From Phellopilus nigrolimitatus (taxonomy: Eukaryota > Basidiomycota > Agaricomycetes > Hymenochaetales > Hymenochaetaceae), in NCBI GenBank assembly GCA_021029095.1, contig JAJOHG010000024.1, forward strand, positions 186,001 to 250,000: 64,000 nt of DNA, in the 5' to 3' direction. Of this stretch, positions 42,820 to 54,600 are shown piece by piece. The notes under the pieces were generated by a model. It had not been told where the DNA came from. It was given only the letters and a program-made list of their open reading frames with translations, and searched no databases. A program made the translations under genes and the position numbers. Each line of letters opens with the position of its first letter. Within the stretch, counting starts at the first letter, position 1.

Positions 42820-43173
42820 ATTATTATGTAATGCACACGAAAAGGATTTGTCAACCTACACATCTGCTCGCTTTGAAGCCTTCACAGAAACCGCGATGTC
42901 CGCCTGCTGACCTTTGCCAGATGAGCCAGCAAAGACCCTTGCAGTGAGAAACAGATACACATGGTGTCCTCGTCCCTGCTCTCGACAGAACCAGACGAGC
43001 CGACGCTGCCGCCGACGACGCGCCTGCCACCCATCAGCCGCATCGGCGCACAGACCCTATCCTCGCTGCGCGCTGCAGTCGCGTCCCTGTTGTATAACCC
43101 CGATGTCCGAAGCATGCCGCGGCTGGTATCGGGCGGGGAAGACGGCGCTGATGTTTTGGAGAGCCGCGAATAG
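42820..43173 (+). pseudogene. Truncated copy of METTL21-type methyltransferase 5' end
   Basis: Matches 48225-48545, including ~140 bp of 5' flank (TAATGCACACGAAAAGG, TTCACAGAAACCG) and the first ~60 codons of the gene at 48376. It reads MVSSSLLSTEPDEPTLPPTT, then LPPISRIGAQTLSSLRAAVA and LYNPDVRSMPRL, and stops at 43171-43173 after about 70 codons. The whole AdoMet-binding domain is missing. It could still make a short peptide, but it is best read as a broken partial duplicate. Confidence 0.8.
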
Positions 43174-43174
43174 A

Positions 43175-43660
43175 CTGTCATGACAGGGAAGGAAGCACCC
43201 GAAGGATGTCCTCGTCGCAACAACGGAAGCAAATTGTCAGTGTGCGTGCATTTTTTCCCCTCGGAATTATAAGTCACTTGGTCCGACCTAAATTACAAAG
43301 AAGTAGATGCGGCCGGATTCAAGTGAGGATAAGAAGACTTCAAAACCGAAGATGGTTCTTATGGCATTATGAGCGCTGACTGCAAACGTATCCGAATCGT
43401 AGATCAGTGAAGGCGAGTCGAGATCTGCCGGCTAGAACTGGATATGAGCAGTGTTACCATTGTTCGACAAGGTACGATCTGTACCGTCTGAGAAATCCGA
43501 ACGATGCTAGTACCACATTCGGAAACCTGAAGTCTCAGAAGCAAGGGAAAAGTCAAATACTTCCGTGGAATAGCAGAGAATGCTGCTCGCAGTGTAGCTG
43601 TGCTATCTTGAGGAGGGATAGGCACCTATCAGCGCAAAATCAACTGATACTGATCGCGGA
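43175..43660 (-). pseudogene. Relic X, copy 1 (unidentified gene, inverted to 56450-56930)
   Basis: The minus strand shows fragments SDGTDRTL, DSDTFAVSAHNAIRTIFGFE and SGRIYFFVI, aligned with WRSDGTDTTF, NEDAFTVSAHNTTRTVVFGV and GRIYFFANQ in copy 2. Stops and frame changes separate the pieces. DNA-level similarity is clear: AAAGAAGTAGATGCGGCC occurs on the + strand here and on the - strand there. The protein family was not recognised. Confidence 0.55.
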
Positions 43661-44299
43661 CCTTGTCTGCAACGCTTACGCGGGAAGATGTCTGGGACTC
43701 TTGGATTTGATACATCAACACGACTCGGACACTTCAGAGTGCGAATGTATTTCAGCGGTAAGTGACTTTTCTGAGCTCAACCGAGACATAGAGATATAGA
43801 AGCGGAAGTTTGCAAAGCTAAAAAGAGAGCGATTGGACAGCTTGGCGACTACACTCAAACGGACTTACGTAAAGAAGAGCAACTCGAAAAATGCCCTGCC
43901 ACAAAAGCCCTGGATTAGCGCTAGCCCTCATCAGTGCTGCTAGATGCTAAATGAATTCAACGTGGGATCGACCTCAGCCTGACGACTCGCCATTGGGAAA
44001 CGAAGATGACATCGATGATGGCGCTCTTCTCTTTAAGCCCCCATCTGATTCTCAGCGCTCGCTTGCCGACCTTGGAAGCCTTTCCGAAATTTCATACCCT
44101 TACTGGGAGGCTATTTGCGCCTTTATGGGCCTGGAATGTCCATGAGATTTTCGGAAAGCAGAAGCATCACGAACATCGGAATTGATGTGACCAGAGAAAC
44201 AATGATATCGCGCCCATAGACCCCAAACCGTCGTGGGTAGTGGTCGCAGACGGTCTCCATCTTGCTTCCAACCGTCATGTCCCTCCAAACATCCTTATA
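43661..44299. other. Upstream region of glutaminase 1
   Basis: About 640 bp with no supported gene. A short open frame at 43951-44145 is unrecognised. Weak similarity to the upstream region of glutaminase 2 continues from relic X. Confidence 0.35.
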
Positions 44300-47200
44300 A
44301 TGTTGCGCTTTTCCCTCCCATTTCTCCTCGTCGCCGCGCGCGTGGTCGCTCAGAACGGACCCAAGACCTGGGCCGCCGCTCCTTTCAACCCACCCTCGTT
44401 TCCACTTGCCGTCAAATCACCCTATGTCAACGTCTGGGCGCCGCAAGGAAACGGGCCTGTGGAGCTGAGCCAAGCCTGGCCGAGAGTTTGGGCAGATTTG
44501 AGTGTAAGTTATGTTGAAGTAGAATATGCTCGGGAACTGATCGTTTCCCCGCTTTTCATCCAGATCATTGGGTGGTATGCCTCCGTCCGGGTTGACGGCA
44601 CGGCGTACATGCTGCTAGGCGCTCAAGGAACGCCCTTGTTGAGCAGTGCCAATCAGACCGCCGTTCAGCTCACTCCCACCCGGACTTCCTACATATTAAA
44701 CGCGGGACCTGTGACCGTTAACGCGACATTCCTAAGTCCAATTGAGGTAAGTGTCTAATAGACAATGCGATATTTATCCAGTACTCAGCTCTTTTATAAG
44801 CCCACCGACCTCGTTCGACAATCCCTACCCTTCTCGTACTTCTATTTATCTGCACAATCCTCTGACGGCCAATCTCACGACGTGCAATTGTACTCGGACG
44901 TTTCTGGAGGTACGCCTCTATTTGCTATCGTGACCGGCATCCTCGAGTAATTATTGTCGGTTGGACTGTTTTAGAATGGATCACCGGAAACAGCACTTTA
45001 CAAGCGAACTGGACGGCCAACCAAGACAGCAACATCGTATACCTCCAGATGCAGCTTGCCTCGCCGAATGCATATCAGGAAATCGACTCACGTCCGCAAG
45101 ATGCTACGTTATACTACTCTATGAAGAATGTACGTCTCTATTAGGATCCATGCAGTCATTTGCTAGAAGTCGGCGGGTCTCACTTCAATAGAGCAATGGC
45201 GTATCATGGCAGATCGGCCCAGCCGCAGACATTCGCAGCTTCTTCGCGAACGGCACCGGTCTGAATGAGAAAAGCGACACCACGTTTTCGGCGGTCAATA
45301 AGTACGTCTACTTGATTATTCCCGTTCGCTACGTATCTCTCAACGGGATTTTTTTTCGTAGCCCCTATGACACGCTTGGAATCGCTGTCGACCTCGGTAA
45401 TATCACAGCAGCGACTGATCCTGTGCTTTATGCGGTGGGTGTCGTGCGCGACCCAGTGATCAAATACACGAATGCCAAAGTGCAGATAGAGCAGCGCAGT
45501 GCCTATTATTGGTCCCAGTTTTCAGATATTCAGGACGTGGTACGTGGCCTATTTTTCCAAAACATACTTCCCGTTTTTTTCCTTATTTAATACAATATGA
45601 CCTTCGTCTGTTTTCCTTTCATTTTGTTCAGATTGAAAATGTCCTCGATGACTTCGACAATACGCTCGCCACAGCTGTTGCGCTCGACGCACAGATCCTT
45701 GGCGACGGAGGTAAAATCTCTAGCAACTATGCGGACTTGCTCGCGCTCGCTACGCGACAGGCCATGGGCGCGTTCGAGTACACGCTTGTAAAGGACAGCA
45801 GTGGCAAGTTCAACACGTCCGATATCAAGGCTTTCATGAAGAACTTGGGATTCGTCGGGTCGGGAAGGTGAGTCCTATATCGTTTTGTTGAAAAGCGACC
45901 TGTAGGTAATTGAAAGTGCTGCGGTCTTGCTCGTATTAGGATAAATTCGGTAGATGTGATTTACGCTGCGCTACCGATCTACATCTATCTCAACCCGGCT
46001 ATTGTGGGATATCTCCTCAGTCCGCTCTTGGATTATCAGTCGAGCACGCAGTACCAGAATGCTTATGCTGCACGGGGCCTAGGCGAGTGGTTCTTTGAAG
46101 AAGGGGTGGGGCATTGTCTGATATTGCGCCCATCCAGGCCCAGATTACCCAAATGCTTTTGGAGATTCTCAAGCGCACAACCAGAAGATTGAGGGTGAGT
46201 GACCGCGATTATTATTTTGGCTATAATCATTGACCATTCGTGCCATTCATAGAATCAGCGAATATGTTGATTATGAGCCTGGCTCACGCACAGTTCTCTG
46301 GTGATGGGACGCTGATCGGACAGCACGTAAGCTCATCGCTTCGTCTCGCATGGAATTGAGTGTATAGTAACGAACCATTGATTATAGTATGACCTCCTGA
46401 ACGGCTGGGCGAGCTTCCTTGTCAACAACTCGATGGCACCCGGCGATGAGTGAGCACATAACGGTTTCGTAATTACTTCTAGCGAGCTAACTCGAGTTCG
46501 CACGTAGGACCACGTCGACTTCAGACGGCATTTCGGAAACGAACCAGACTAACCTTGCACTGAAGGGTATCCTAGGCATCAGCGCAATGGCAAAGATCAG
46601 TGGGTTCGCGGGACGCTCCGACGACCAGACTCGTTACCAGGTGCGTTTCCATTTCCCTATGTAGTTCTAGATCGACTACCGAACTTATCTCATCTGGTTT
46701 TCGAATGATACTTGCTGGACACAGAGTATTGCGACGCAGTATGCACAGCAGTGGACGAGCCTTGCGTCTGCGTCTGGCCACTTGGTATCGAGCTATGGCT
46801 CGGCTTCGTCCGGAATCATGTACAACCTGTTCGCGGACAAGCTTCTCCAGCTAAATTTGATCAACGCCTCTGTAGGTGTTTATCTTGAAGTTTTGCTGCG
46901 TCATACTTCATCCTTATAAAATGTTTGTTTTATGTAGGTTTACAATTTACATACTTCGTACTGCGAGACACAGGCTTGTGTGTCATACTTCTCGGTTTAG
47001 TTTGATTTTTCGCTGAAATTATTTACCCTTCAATCAGCGGCAAACTCATATGGCATTCCTTTGGACAGCGGGAACTCGTCGCTCGCTCGATCAGGTTGGT
47101 CATTTGAGGTATTCTTCTTGTGTCCATCTTCAATAAAGTCCGTGTTTCAGATTGGACCATGTTCGCGGCCGCTACGGTCACAGATACCTCTGTACGGGAC

Positions 47201-48125
47201 TCCTTGATTTCGCTGCTCCACGCATACGCTTCGCCTAATTTCGAAAACCTGCCGTTCGCCGTTCTGTATAACCCAACGACTGGCCACCAGATTGGAGGGA
47301 TCAATAGGTACGCCCAAGACCCGTAATCCTTCTAAAAACAATGTCCTGAATATTGATGTGCTTTATATGTATAAGTCCTGCACAAGGAGCCATGTTCGCT
47401 CCGCTTTCTCTGAAGTACGTCGGGATCATGTTTTTGCTCTTGAAACCGATGCGGACTCTGACTAAATCCACAGCGTTGCTACCAAAGCAGTGAATTTCAC
47501 TGGGCCCACTGAGCCCACTACCGCCACTACCTCCACCTCAAAAAACGGGAAGAAGACAGGCATAATTGCTGGGGCGACTGTTGGAGCACTCGTATTAGTT
47601 GGGCTGGCCGCCGGTGTCTTCGTCTCATGTAGTCGCCGCAAGCAGAGACCGAAAGGCAGTTACAACGTTCAGACGACGGCGTATACGCCCGACTCTGTGC
47701 CCGAGTCGCTCAGCGCCACCGTGCATCCTGATATGCACGACATGCACAGCCCACCCGCGACGAGGCGATATTTGAGCTCGGAGGGCCTTGGTAGGATCAC
47801 ACCATACAACGTTCTTGCGCCGTCTGCGGTACAGCACGCAAGGAAGCGCGATATCTATGCGGGTGGCGATACTGTGTCGAATGTCCTGCCACGGGATGGG
47901 TCGTCAAATGACAGCACGCGGTTGGTCAGTAGAGAGGGCGGAAGCGCGGTGAACGCGAGCTCGCTGCCTGCAATACACTCAAGAACGGCTGAGCAGCATG
48001 GGCTGAGGTCGGAGGTGGATAATTTGCGGAGAGAGATCGAGCAGATACGCACGGTGGTTGGCGAAGCACCTCCGTCTTACGATGCGGACCGTCCAAACTC
48101 GCTAAGGACTATGGGGCCGCCGTAA
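44300..48125 (+). CDS. GtaA-type glutaminase, membrane-anchored, copy 1
   Basis: Member of the fungal glutaminase A family (glutamine to glutamate plus ammonia outside the cell). Signal peptide MLRFSLPFLLVAARVVAQ, then AAPFNPPSFPLAVKSPYVNV, typical of the family N-domain. About 15 exons follow with IIGWYASVRVDGTAYMLLG, NQTAVQLTPTRTSYIL, LEWITGNSTLQANWTAN, ISSNYADLLALATRQAMGAF, YIYLNPAIVGYLLSPLLDYQ, ESANMLIMSLAHAQFSGDG, ALKGILGISAMAKISGFAGR and DWTMFAAATVTDTSVRDSLI. The C-terminus adds KKTGIIAGATVGALVLVGLA, a membrane helix with stop-transfer RRKQRPK. The cytoplasmic tail ends in a coiled coil (LRSEVDNLRREIEQIR) and a PPSY motif at 48069-48080. The intron after RGL (46083) starts GCGAGT. Closest relative in the window is copy 3. 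Confidence 0.85.
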
Positions 48126-48375
48126 ACGGTTTACAGTGACTCACGGAGTGATGCACTTTCGCCATGATGTACATATGAAGAACCACAAACTCACATATAT
48201 TTTACTCCAATTTATTCACTTTTTTTTTTTTACTGGCTGTTTGATTATATAATGCACGCGAAAAGGTTTGTCGTTACACTTCTTCCCGCTTTCAAGCTTT
48301 CACAGAAACCGTCATGTCCGCCTGCTGACAATTGCCAATAAAGCAAGATACCTCGCCGCAAGAAGCAACATACAC

Positions 48376-49587
48376 ATGGTGTCCTCGTCCTTGCTCTCGA
48401 CAAAGCCAGAGGAGCCGCCGCTGCCGCCGACAACGCGCCTGCCGCCCATCGGCCGCATCGGCGCACAACCCCTGCCCGCACTGCGCGCCGCCGTCGCGTA
48501 CCTGCGCGTGCTGTACAACCCCGAAGTCCGAGGCACGCGGCGAAGACGGGTGTATGGCGGGGAGGGCGGTGCTGCTGCTTCTGGGAACGAGCCCCGGAGA
48601 GATGGGAAGGGGGTGAAGGAGGAGGAGGAACAGCTAGATGCGCTCAGGGCGGACGCGTTCGAGCGCGCGCACGCGATCCGGTGGCTCACCGCGCTCGTGT
48701 CGCGCGCGGGGGATGCGGCCGCGGGCGGGGAGGGGGAGGAGCCGTGGGATGCGCTCGTCGCGGACGCCGCGGCGCTGCTCGCGGCATGCGCGGGCGCGGC
48801 GGCGTCCGGGCGGCTCGCGCGTACGTTCGCGTTCCGTGCGGTCGCGGTGCGCCTCGCGGACGCGCCGCTCGAGAACGGCGACTACGCGAGCGTCGGCGCG
48901 CAGACGTGGGGCGGCGCGTGCGTTCTCGCGGACATGCTCGTGGGCGCGCCCGCGCTGTTCGGGATCCCCGAGGTCCCGGCGAGGGCGGCGGAGGAGGAAG
49001 GAGAGGGGCGCAGGTTCCGCGTGCTGGAGCTCGGCGCTGGGACGGGCCTCGTCGGGCTGGCGGCCGCGCGGCTGCTCGCGCTGCGGGGCATGCGCGCCGC
49101 GGTGCACCTGACGGACGTGCACCCCTCCGTGCTCGCGAACCTGCGTGCCAACGTGGCTGCCAACTTCCCGCCCTCCGCGCCTCCATCGACCGTCGAGGTC
49201 TCCGTCGGGCACCTAGACTGGGAGGTGTGCGCGGGCGCGGGCGCAGGTTCTGACTCGGAGGCGGGCGGGCTAGGCGCGTTCGACCTTGCGCTCGGCGCGG
49301 ACATCGTGTACGAGGCGGCGCACGCCGCGTGGCTGCATGCGAGCCTCGTGCGTCTGCTCGCGCCGCACGCACTCTTCCATCTCGTCGTGCCCCTGCGGCG
49401 CACGCACTGCGCGGAGTCGGGCACGGTCGAGCGCGTCTTCGGCGCCGGCTCTGGCTCCGAAGAGGCGGGGCGCGCGCGGCGGCGACGGCTGGGGATCGTG
49501 CACCAGGAGCGGTTCGTGTGCGACGCGGACGGACGGGCGGGCGCGGACGAGGTCGAGTATGCGTACTTTCGGATAGGATGGCTGTAA
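48376..49587 (+). CDS. METTL21-type protein methyltransferase
   Basis: Single exon, 403 residues, of the lysine methyltransferase family 16 (METTL21/EEF2KMT-like). The AdoMet motif is FRVLELGAGTGLVGLAAARL, preceded by VGAQTWGGACVLADMLV, the family's substrate-side WxG motif. Then come VHLTDVHPSVLANLRANVAA (motif II), LDWEVCAG, and DLALGADIVYEAAHAAWLHA, matching the D-x-x-Y/DxVY motif, and the end AYFRIGWL. The gene is strikingly GC-rich, with Ala/Gly/Arg-heavy low-complexity loops. The N-terminal ~60 residues are duplicated as a truncated copy at 42961. The substrate is unknown; family members methylate chaperones, eEF1A or eEF2. Confidence 0.82.
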   Translation: MVSSSLLSTKPEEPPLPPTTRLPPIGRIGAQPLPALRAAVAYLRVLYNPEVRGTRRRRVYGGEGGAAASGNEPRRDGKGVKEEEEQLDALRADAFERAHAIRWLTALVSRAGDAAAGGEGEEPWDALVADAAALLAACAGAAASGRLARTFAFRAVAVRLADAPLENGDYASVGAQTWGGACVLADMLVGAPALFGIPEVPARAAEEEGEGRRFRVLELGAGTGLVGLAAARLLALRGMRAAVHLTDVHPSVLANLRANVAANFPPSAPPSTVEVSVGHLDWEVCAGAGAGSDSEAGGLGAFDLALGADIVYEAAHAAWLHASLVRLLAPHALFHLVVPLRRTHCAESGTVERVFGAGSGSEEAGRARRRRLGIVHQERFVCDADGRAGADEVEYAYFRIGWL

Positions 49588-49712
49588 ATTCAGTTGAAAT
49601 TAAAAATTAAAATTAAATTAAAACTAAAATCAATTTCTATTTTATTTTATTTTCGGCTTTGTTGCTGACAACGACGACGACAACGACGCCGACGCCGACG
49701 CCGACGACGTCG

Positions 49713-51399
49713 ATGTCGCTCGCCGCCCTCCCGCCCGAGCTCTACTCCGCCATCCTCACCCAGATCCCCGACGCCGACGACGCCCAGCGCACCACGCTCG
49801 CACTCACCCGCGCCCTCCCGCAAGCACCCGTCCCGCTCGAGCACCTCTTCGCGCGCATCCGCCTCCGCGCGCCCGCAGCCGTCGTCCAGCTGCACCGCCG
49901 CCTGCGCGCCGCGCCCCAGGACGCGCGCCTCGTGCGCGCGCTGCGCGTCGAGGCCTGGGCGGCGGACGCCGCCGTCGTCGCGAACCTGCTCGCGCTGCTC
50001 GGCGCGCTCGAGCGCCTCGCGCTGTGCGTCGGGCCCACGTTCGCGCCCGAGGACCTCCTCGCCATCCTCGAGCGCCCGCGCCCGCGCCTCCGCGCGCTGT
50101 CCCTGCGCTTCCGGCCGTAGTGAGTCGTCCGTGCGTTCCCATCCCCGCTGTCCGAGCCGCGCGCTGAGCACTCGCCCGCCTGCCCGCCGCAGCGTGCAGC
50201 GCGCGAACTACTACCACTTCCTCAAGGGCGCGTACTTCGACAGCTCGCTCGCCGCGCTCGCACGCTGGCCGGCCGGCGCGTTGCGCACGCTCTCCATCGT
50301 GCAGGACCCGCCGCCGCCCCCGCCGCCCGGGCACGCGCCCCGCGCCTTCGCGCAGCCGCTCGTCTTCTTCTCCTTCCAGCCGCTGCGCTCGCTCGCCGCT
50401 TCCCCCGCGCTCAGCGGCGCCTCCGCCCTCCGACTGCGCGTCCCCGCGCGCGACGTCGCGCCCTTCCTCGCCGGCGCCGCCCCGCACGCGCTGCCCGCGC
50501 TGCGCACGCTCGACCTCTCCACCTGCGCCGCCGGCGCGCCCGCGCTCGCGCGCCTCCTCGTGCGCTTCGCGCGCGTGCGCCACGTGCTCCTCGACGGCGC
50601 GCCCTGCGTCCCCGACGGCGAGTGGGCCGCGCTCGGAAAGAGCTGTGCCCTCGCGGGCGCGCGCCGCGCCCGCGAGCGCGAGAAGGCGCTGCGCGCGTGG
50701 CAGGAGGCGCGCGACACGGGCGCCGCGGCCCACCCGCCAGCCGCGCAGCCGCGCCGTGCGCGCGCGGGGCGCAGGGGCCTCGCGACTGCGGCCATCTCGC
50801 TCCGCGGCGCCGCAGAGCCGCTGCCCGAGCCCGCGCCCGCGCCCGCGCCCGTGCTTGCACCCTTCTCTTCTTCGTCCTCACTTCCGCGCGTCCTCGCGGC
50901 CCTGCAGCGGATCCGCATCGCGCCCGCGCCGCCGTCGCTGCGCTCCCTGTGCACGGCCGCAGGCCACGCGGTGGGCGTGCCGCAGGCCGCAGCAGACGCA
51001 CCGCCCGACGCGCGCGGGCACCACGCGCTGCTCCGTGACGAGTTCGCGCGCGGTTGGGCGGAGGGCGTCGCGCAGCTGCGCGCGGCGTGGCTGCGGCTGC
51101 GCACGTCGCAGGCGAACGGCGTCGCGCGCGTGATGGCCCTGCGTGCGTCCGACGCGGGCGAGGGCGTGGGCGAGGACGTGGATGGAGGCGCAGACGGGGA
51201 CGCGAACGCGGATGGTGACGGCCTGGACGGGCTCGTCGACCTCGCCGGCTGGGCGCCGCTCGAAGACGGCCAATGGCCCTGCCCCGTGCTGTGCCTCGCT
51301 GGTGAGGACGAGGAGGGGGGCGCGCTGCATGTGGATGGCTGCGGGCACGGTGTCGCGCGGGAGGTGTGGGGAGACGACGGTCTGCTCGGTACGGTGTGA
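49713..51399 (+). CDS. F-box-type protein, GC-rich
   Basis: Exons 49713-50119 and 50193-51399 (intron GTGAGT to CCGCAG, 73 nt) give 537 residues. The N-terminus, MSLAALPPELYSAILTQIPD, is an F-box-like opening. The next region is Leu-rich (LLALLGALERLALCVG, HALPALRTLDLSTCAAG), suggesting weak leucine-rich repeats. The second half is Ala/Pro/Arg-rich low complexity and ends with an acidic stretch (DANADGDG) and LAGWAPLEDGQWP. Long antisense open frames over this gene are a by-product of its extreme GC content. Likely an SCF adaptor. Weak family support beyond the first 30 residues. Confidence 0.55.
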
Positions 51400-51692
51400 T
51401 ATCCAGTCTTATGTCCTTATTTTGTTGCATAATTAGACTTGAGAGATTTTGTATTCCGGTCCGCGACGTATATATGTACAACCAACCTATGTACTGCTTT
51501 AATGAATGGGAGTGGGGAAACGAGATGTCGAACGAGATGAGCAGAGAAAAGAAAAGACGAAAAGGACAGCAGGGACGTGCGCAGCGCCAAAACAACGGCC
51601 AAAAGATGGCCTCCCAACCAACCAAAAAAAAAAAAACAAGACAAGAAAAGACAAAAAGAGAGATGTCCGTGTCTCATCATAAATAGACGGGG

Positions 51693-54600
51693 TCATACCT
51701 GCGGATCAAAGTACGACGGCGGCGCCTCCTCCTCCACGACGCGCTCCCGCCGTATCCGCTCGAGGTCCCGCCGCAGGTTGTCCACCTCCGAGCGCAGCTC
51801 CTCGTTCACCAGCGTCTGCTTCGCGGCCATGACCACCTGCGAGTGCGTCCCATCGCTGCCGCTGCCGCCCCTGCGCCCGCTCGACCCGCCACGCGCGCGC
51901 GAGCCACGCCCCGTTCCCGAGCCAGATCCCGACCCCGACCCCGACCCGCGCCCGCTCCCCGACCCACGCCCACTCCCAGAGCTCGTCGTCCCGCTCCCGA
52001 CCTGCGACGCGCTCGGCCCGATGTCGCTCGAGCTCTCCCCCGGGCGGTGCGTGCGGAAGTACGCGCTGTCGCGCGGCGCGTCCGGCACGCCGCCCCCGGC
52101 CCTGGCCCGCGCGGAGGAGTCCCGCGCAGGCGAGAGCGGGTCTGCCGACCCCGTCGGCGTGTACCCCAGCGTCATGCTCGGCACGCCCTGCGACGACTTC
52201 GGCGTCGTCGATGTGTCGCCGGACACGTCCGAGTAGACGAACGGCTCGAACGTTGTGCCCGGCCCGAGCCCGGGCGGCTTCCCATGATGCGTCGAGGCCA
52301 TCACGATCGGCTCCACACTCGCGCTGTACTTGTGCTGCGCGCGGCGCCGCCGGAGGAAGAAGAAGAGCCCGGCGCCGAGCGCGCTGGTGACGACAACCGC
52401 GGCGACGACGCCGCCCGCGATCGCACCGGCGCTCGACTTGCGCCCGGACGGGACGCCGCCGGGGATGGTTGTCCCGCTGGAGGGGATGGAGATGGACTTG
52501 ATGGTGGTGCTGGCGTAGCCATCATCAGCGCTGGGAAATCTCGATAATGGCGGGACATGACTCACTTTAGCGCCAGAAGGGAGAATATGCTGCCTTGAAC
52601 AGGGCTGGGGACGATTAGTCAGTAAAGACCGGCGGTCGTATGTTCTGTCAGAATATACCTGTTCGCATCTGAAAGAGAAATTCCAGTCGTCGGGTCGTAC
52701 GTGCTGCCGAACGGCGTGTTATTGAGATTCGCCGACGCGTACCCGTGCAACTGCGACACCATATCGTTTCGCGTCGCCGTGTCCGACACAGTCGACGCAG
52801 CGAACATCATCCAGTCTGCACATGAAGATTAGAAGCCAGTCGCAAGGAAGAGACTAGGTACACACTTGTCTTCGATATCCGAGGATCATTGTTGTCCAGC
52901 GGTAGCCCAAACTTGGTTTGACCTGGAACGCGCACAGAACCGGGTAGTCAGCACCACAACCCGACATGAGGAACGGAAAGAACGAAGCACGCACCTGCAA
53001 TGGTGTCGTAATACTCTGAGAGGACTTGATACACGGTGTCCGACACGAGGCCGAGCTGGAGCAGCTTGTCCGCATACAGGTTGTACATGAGGCCGTTCGT
53101 GCTCGTCTGACCGTAGAAGAAGTCAATGTGCGAGTCGTCCGACGCCAGCGCCTCGCTCTGCCACTGCTGGATGAAGGACGTTGCGGTGCTCTGTGTCGCA
53201 AATAATTAGGTGATCAGTTGGTCGATACGAGTCCAATGCTGTCCTCACGTTGTACCGCTCCTGGTCGTTGCTCACGCTCGCGATCTTTGCTATTTGGGCC
53301 ATGGAGGCGATTCCGATGATGCCCTTCAACGCAGTGTTTGTTTGGTTGTTGTTCGAGTTGACGGACGTCGTGGTGAAGTCGGCGGATTTTCTGTTTTGCA
53401 AAACGTCTTGTTATTATCTCGTGCTTTGAATGAATATTCACACTTACTGGTTGATGGGCGTGAGGGAATTGTTCCCTAGGTAGTCGGCCCAGGTCTGGAG
53501 TAGCGTATACTGGCAAGACAACAAGTCAGCACGCGTTCGGAGGGAAAGTAAGGTCATTCACTTACGTGCTTGCTGATGAATGTCCCATTTCCCGAAGTTT
53601 GCGAGTAAGCTAGTGTCATAATCAGCATGTTCGCGCTTTCTGCAAGGCAAAGTGAGTTCGGCAATGTCAAAAATAAGAAGCAGACAACTACCTTCGACTC
53701 CGTAGTCGTGAGCATTGTTTATCCCATCAGCCGTTGCATTCGGGTAGGCCGAGCCTGTCGAAAGTGAATAAGCCGATCCAAAGCCATGAGGGATCGCGTA
53801 CCGATGTTCCTTGCGGCATATCCCAGAGTGTACGCTATGGAGTCCTGATACTCCAAGAGAGGCGCAAGGAGATAGCCGCCGAGTTCGGGATTAAGGTACA
53901 TAAAGACAGGAAAGGCGGCGTAGAGTGTATCGACGGTGTTCACGCTCGTCTGAGCCCTAAACCACAAACGGCAGACAATATTAGATAAATCGATAAGCTG
54001 AGTGAATTTAGGAGGCCGCAACGCACCCTAGGTCCGAGCCAACGCCGCCCATGTTCTTCATGAACGCCTTCACGTCAGAGAAATTCCACGCGCCGCTGGC
54101 ACCGACCGCGAGCGTGATGTCCAGCGCGCCGAACGCCTGGCGCGCGCTGAGCGCGAGCATGTCCGCGTAGTCGCTCGAGAACGCCGTGCCCGCCGCGAGG
54201 AGCTGCGCGTCAAACACCTGCGCGGCCGCGAGGGCCGCGTTGAAGTCGTCCAGGAAAAACTCGACCTGTGTTCATGTGAAACAACAGAGGACGTTATATG
54301 CGTTTCAGATAAATAAAGAACCGGCGTAGGAAGAGAACGGAAGGAGAAAACGCACGGCGCTCTCCACGTCGCCGTATGTCGCGACGAAGTACGGCTGGCG
54401 CTCCTGGAGCGTGCCGTCTGTCCTGCGGTACTGCACGACCGGGTTGCGCACGACGCCCAGCGCCCACACTGCCGGCTGCGGCGTCGACGTGATCTCGCCC
54501 CAGTCGACAGCGATGCCGAGCACGGGCCACTGGCTATCTCAAAGGGGTCAGTCGCGTGTAAAGACAATACTGGGACGACGCACTTTGAGACCGCGCGCGG

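Noticed and set aside
50411..51625. Long antisense open frames (up to ~400 codons) over the GC-rich F-box-type and methyltransferase genes
   Set aside because: Composition is Arg/Ala/Pro-rich mirror translation expected from very GC-rich coding DNA; no start context, motifs or splice logic.
52531..52565. A 35-nt ultra-short intron in glutaminase 2
   Set aside because: A second acceptor 21 bp further on gives a normal 56-nt intron in the same frame, so nothing unusual is required.
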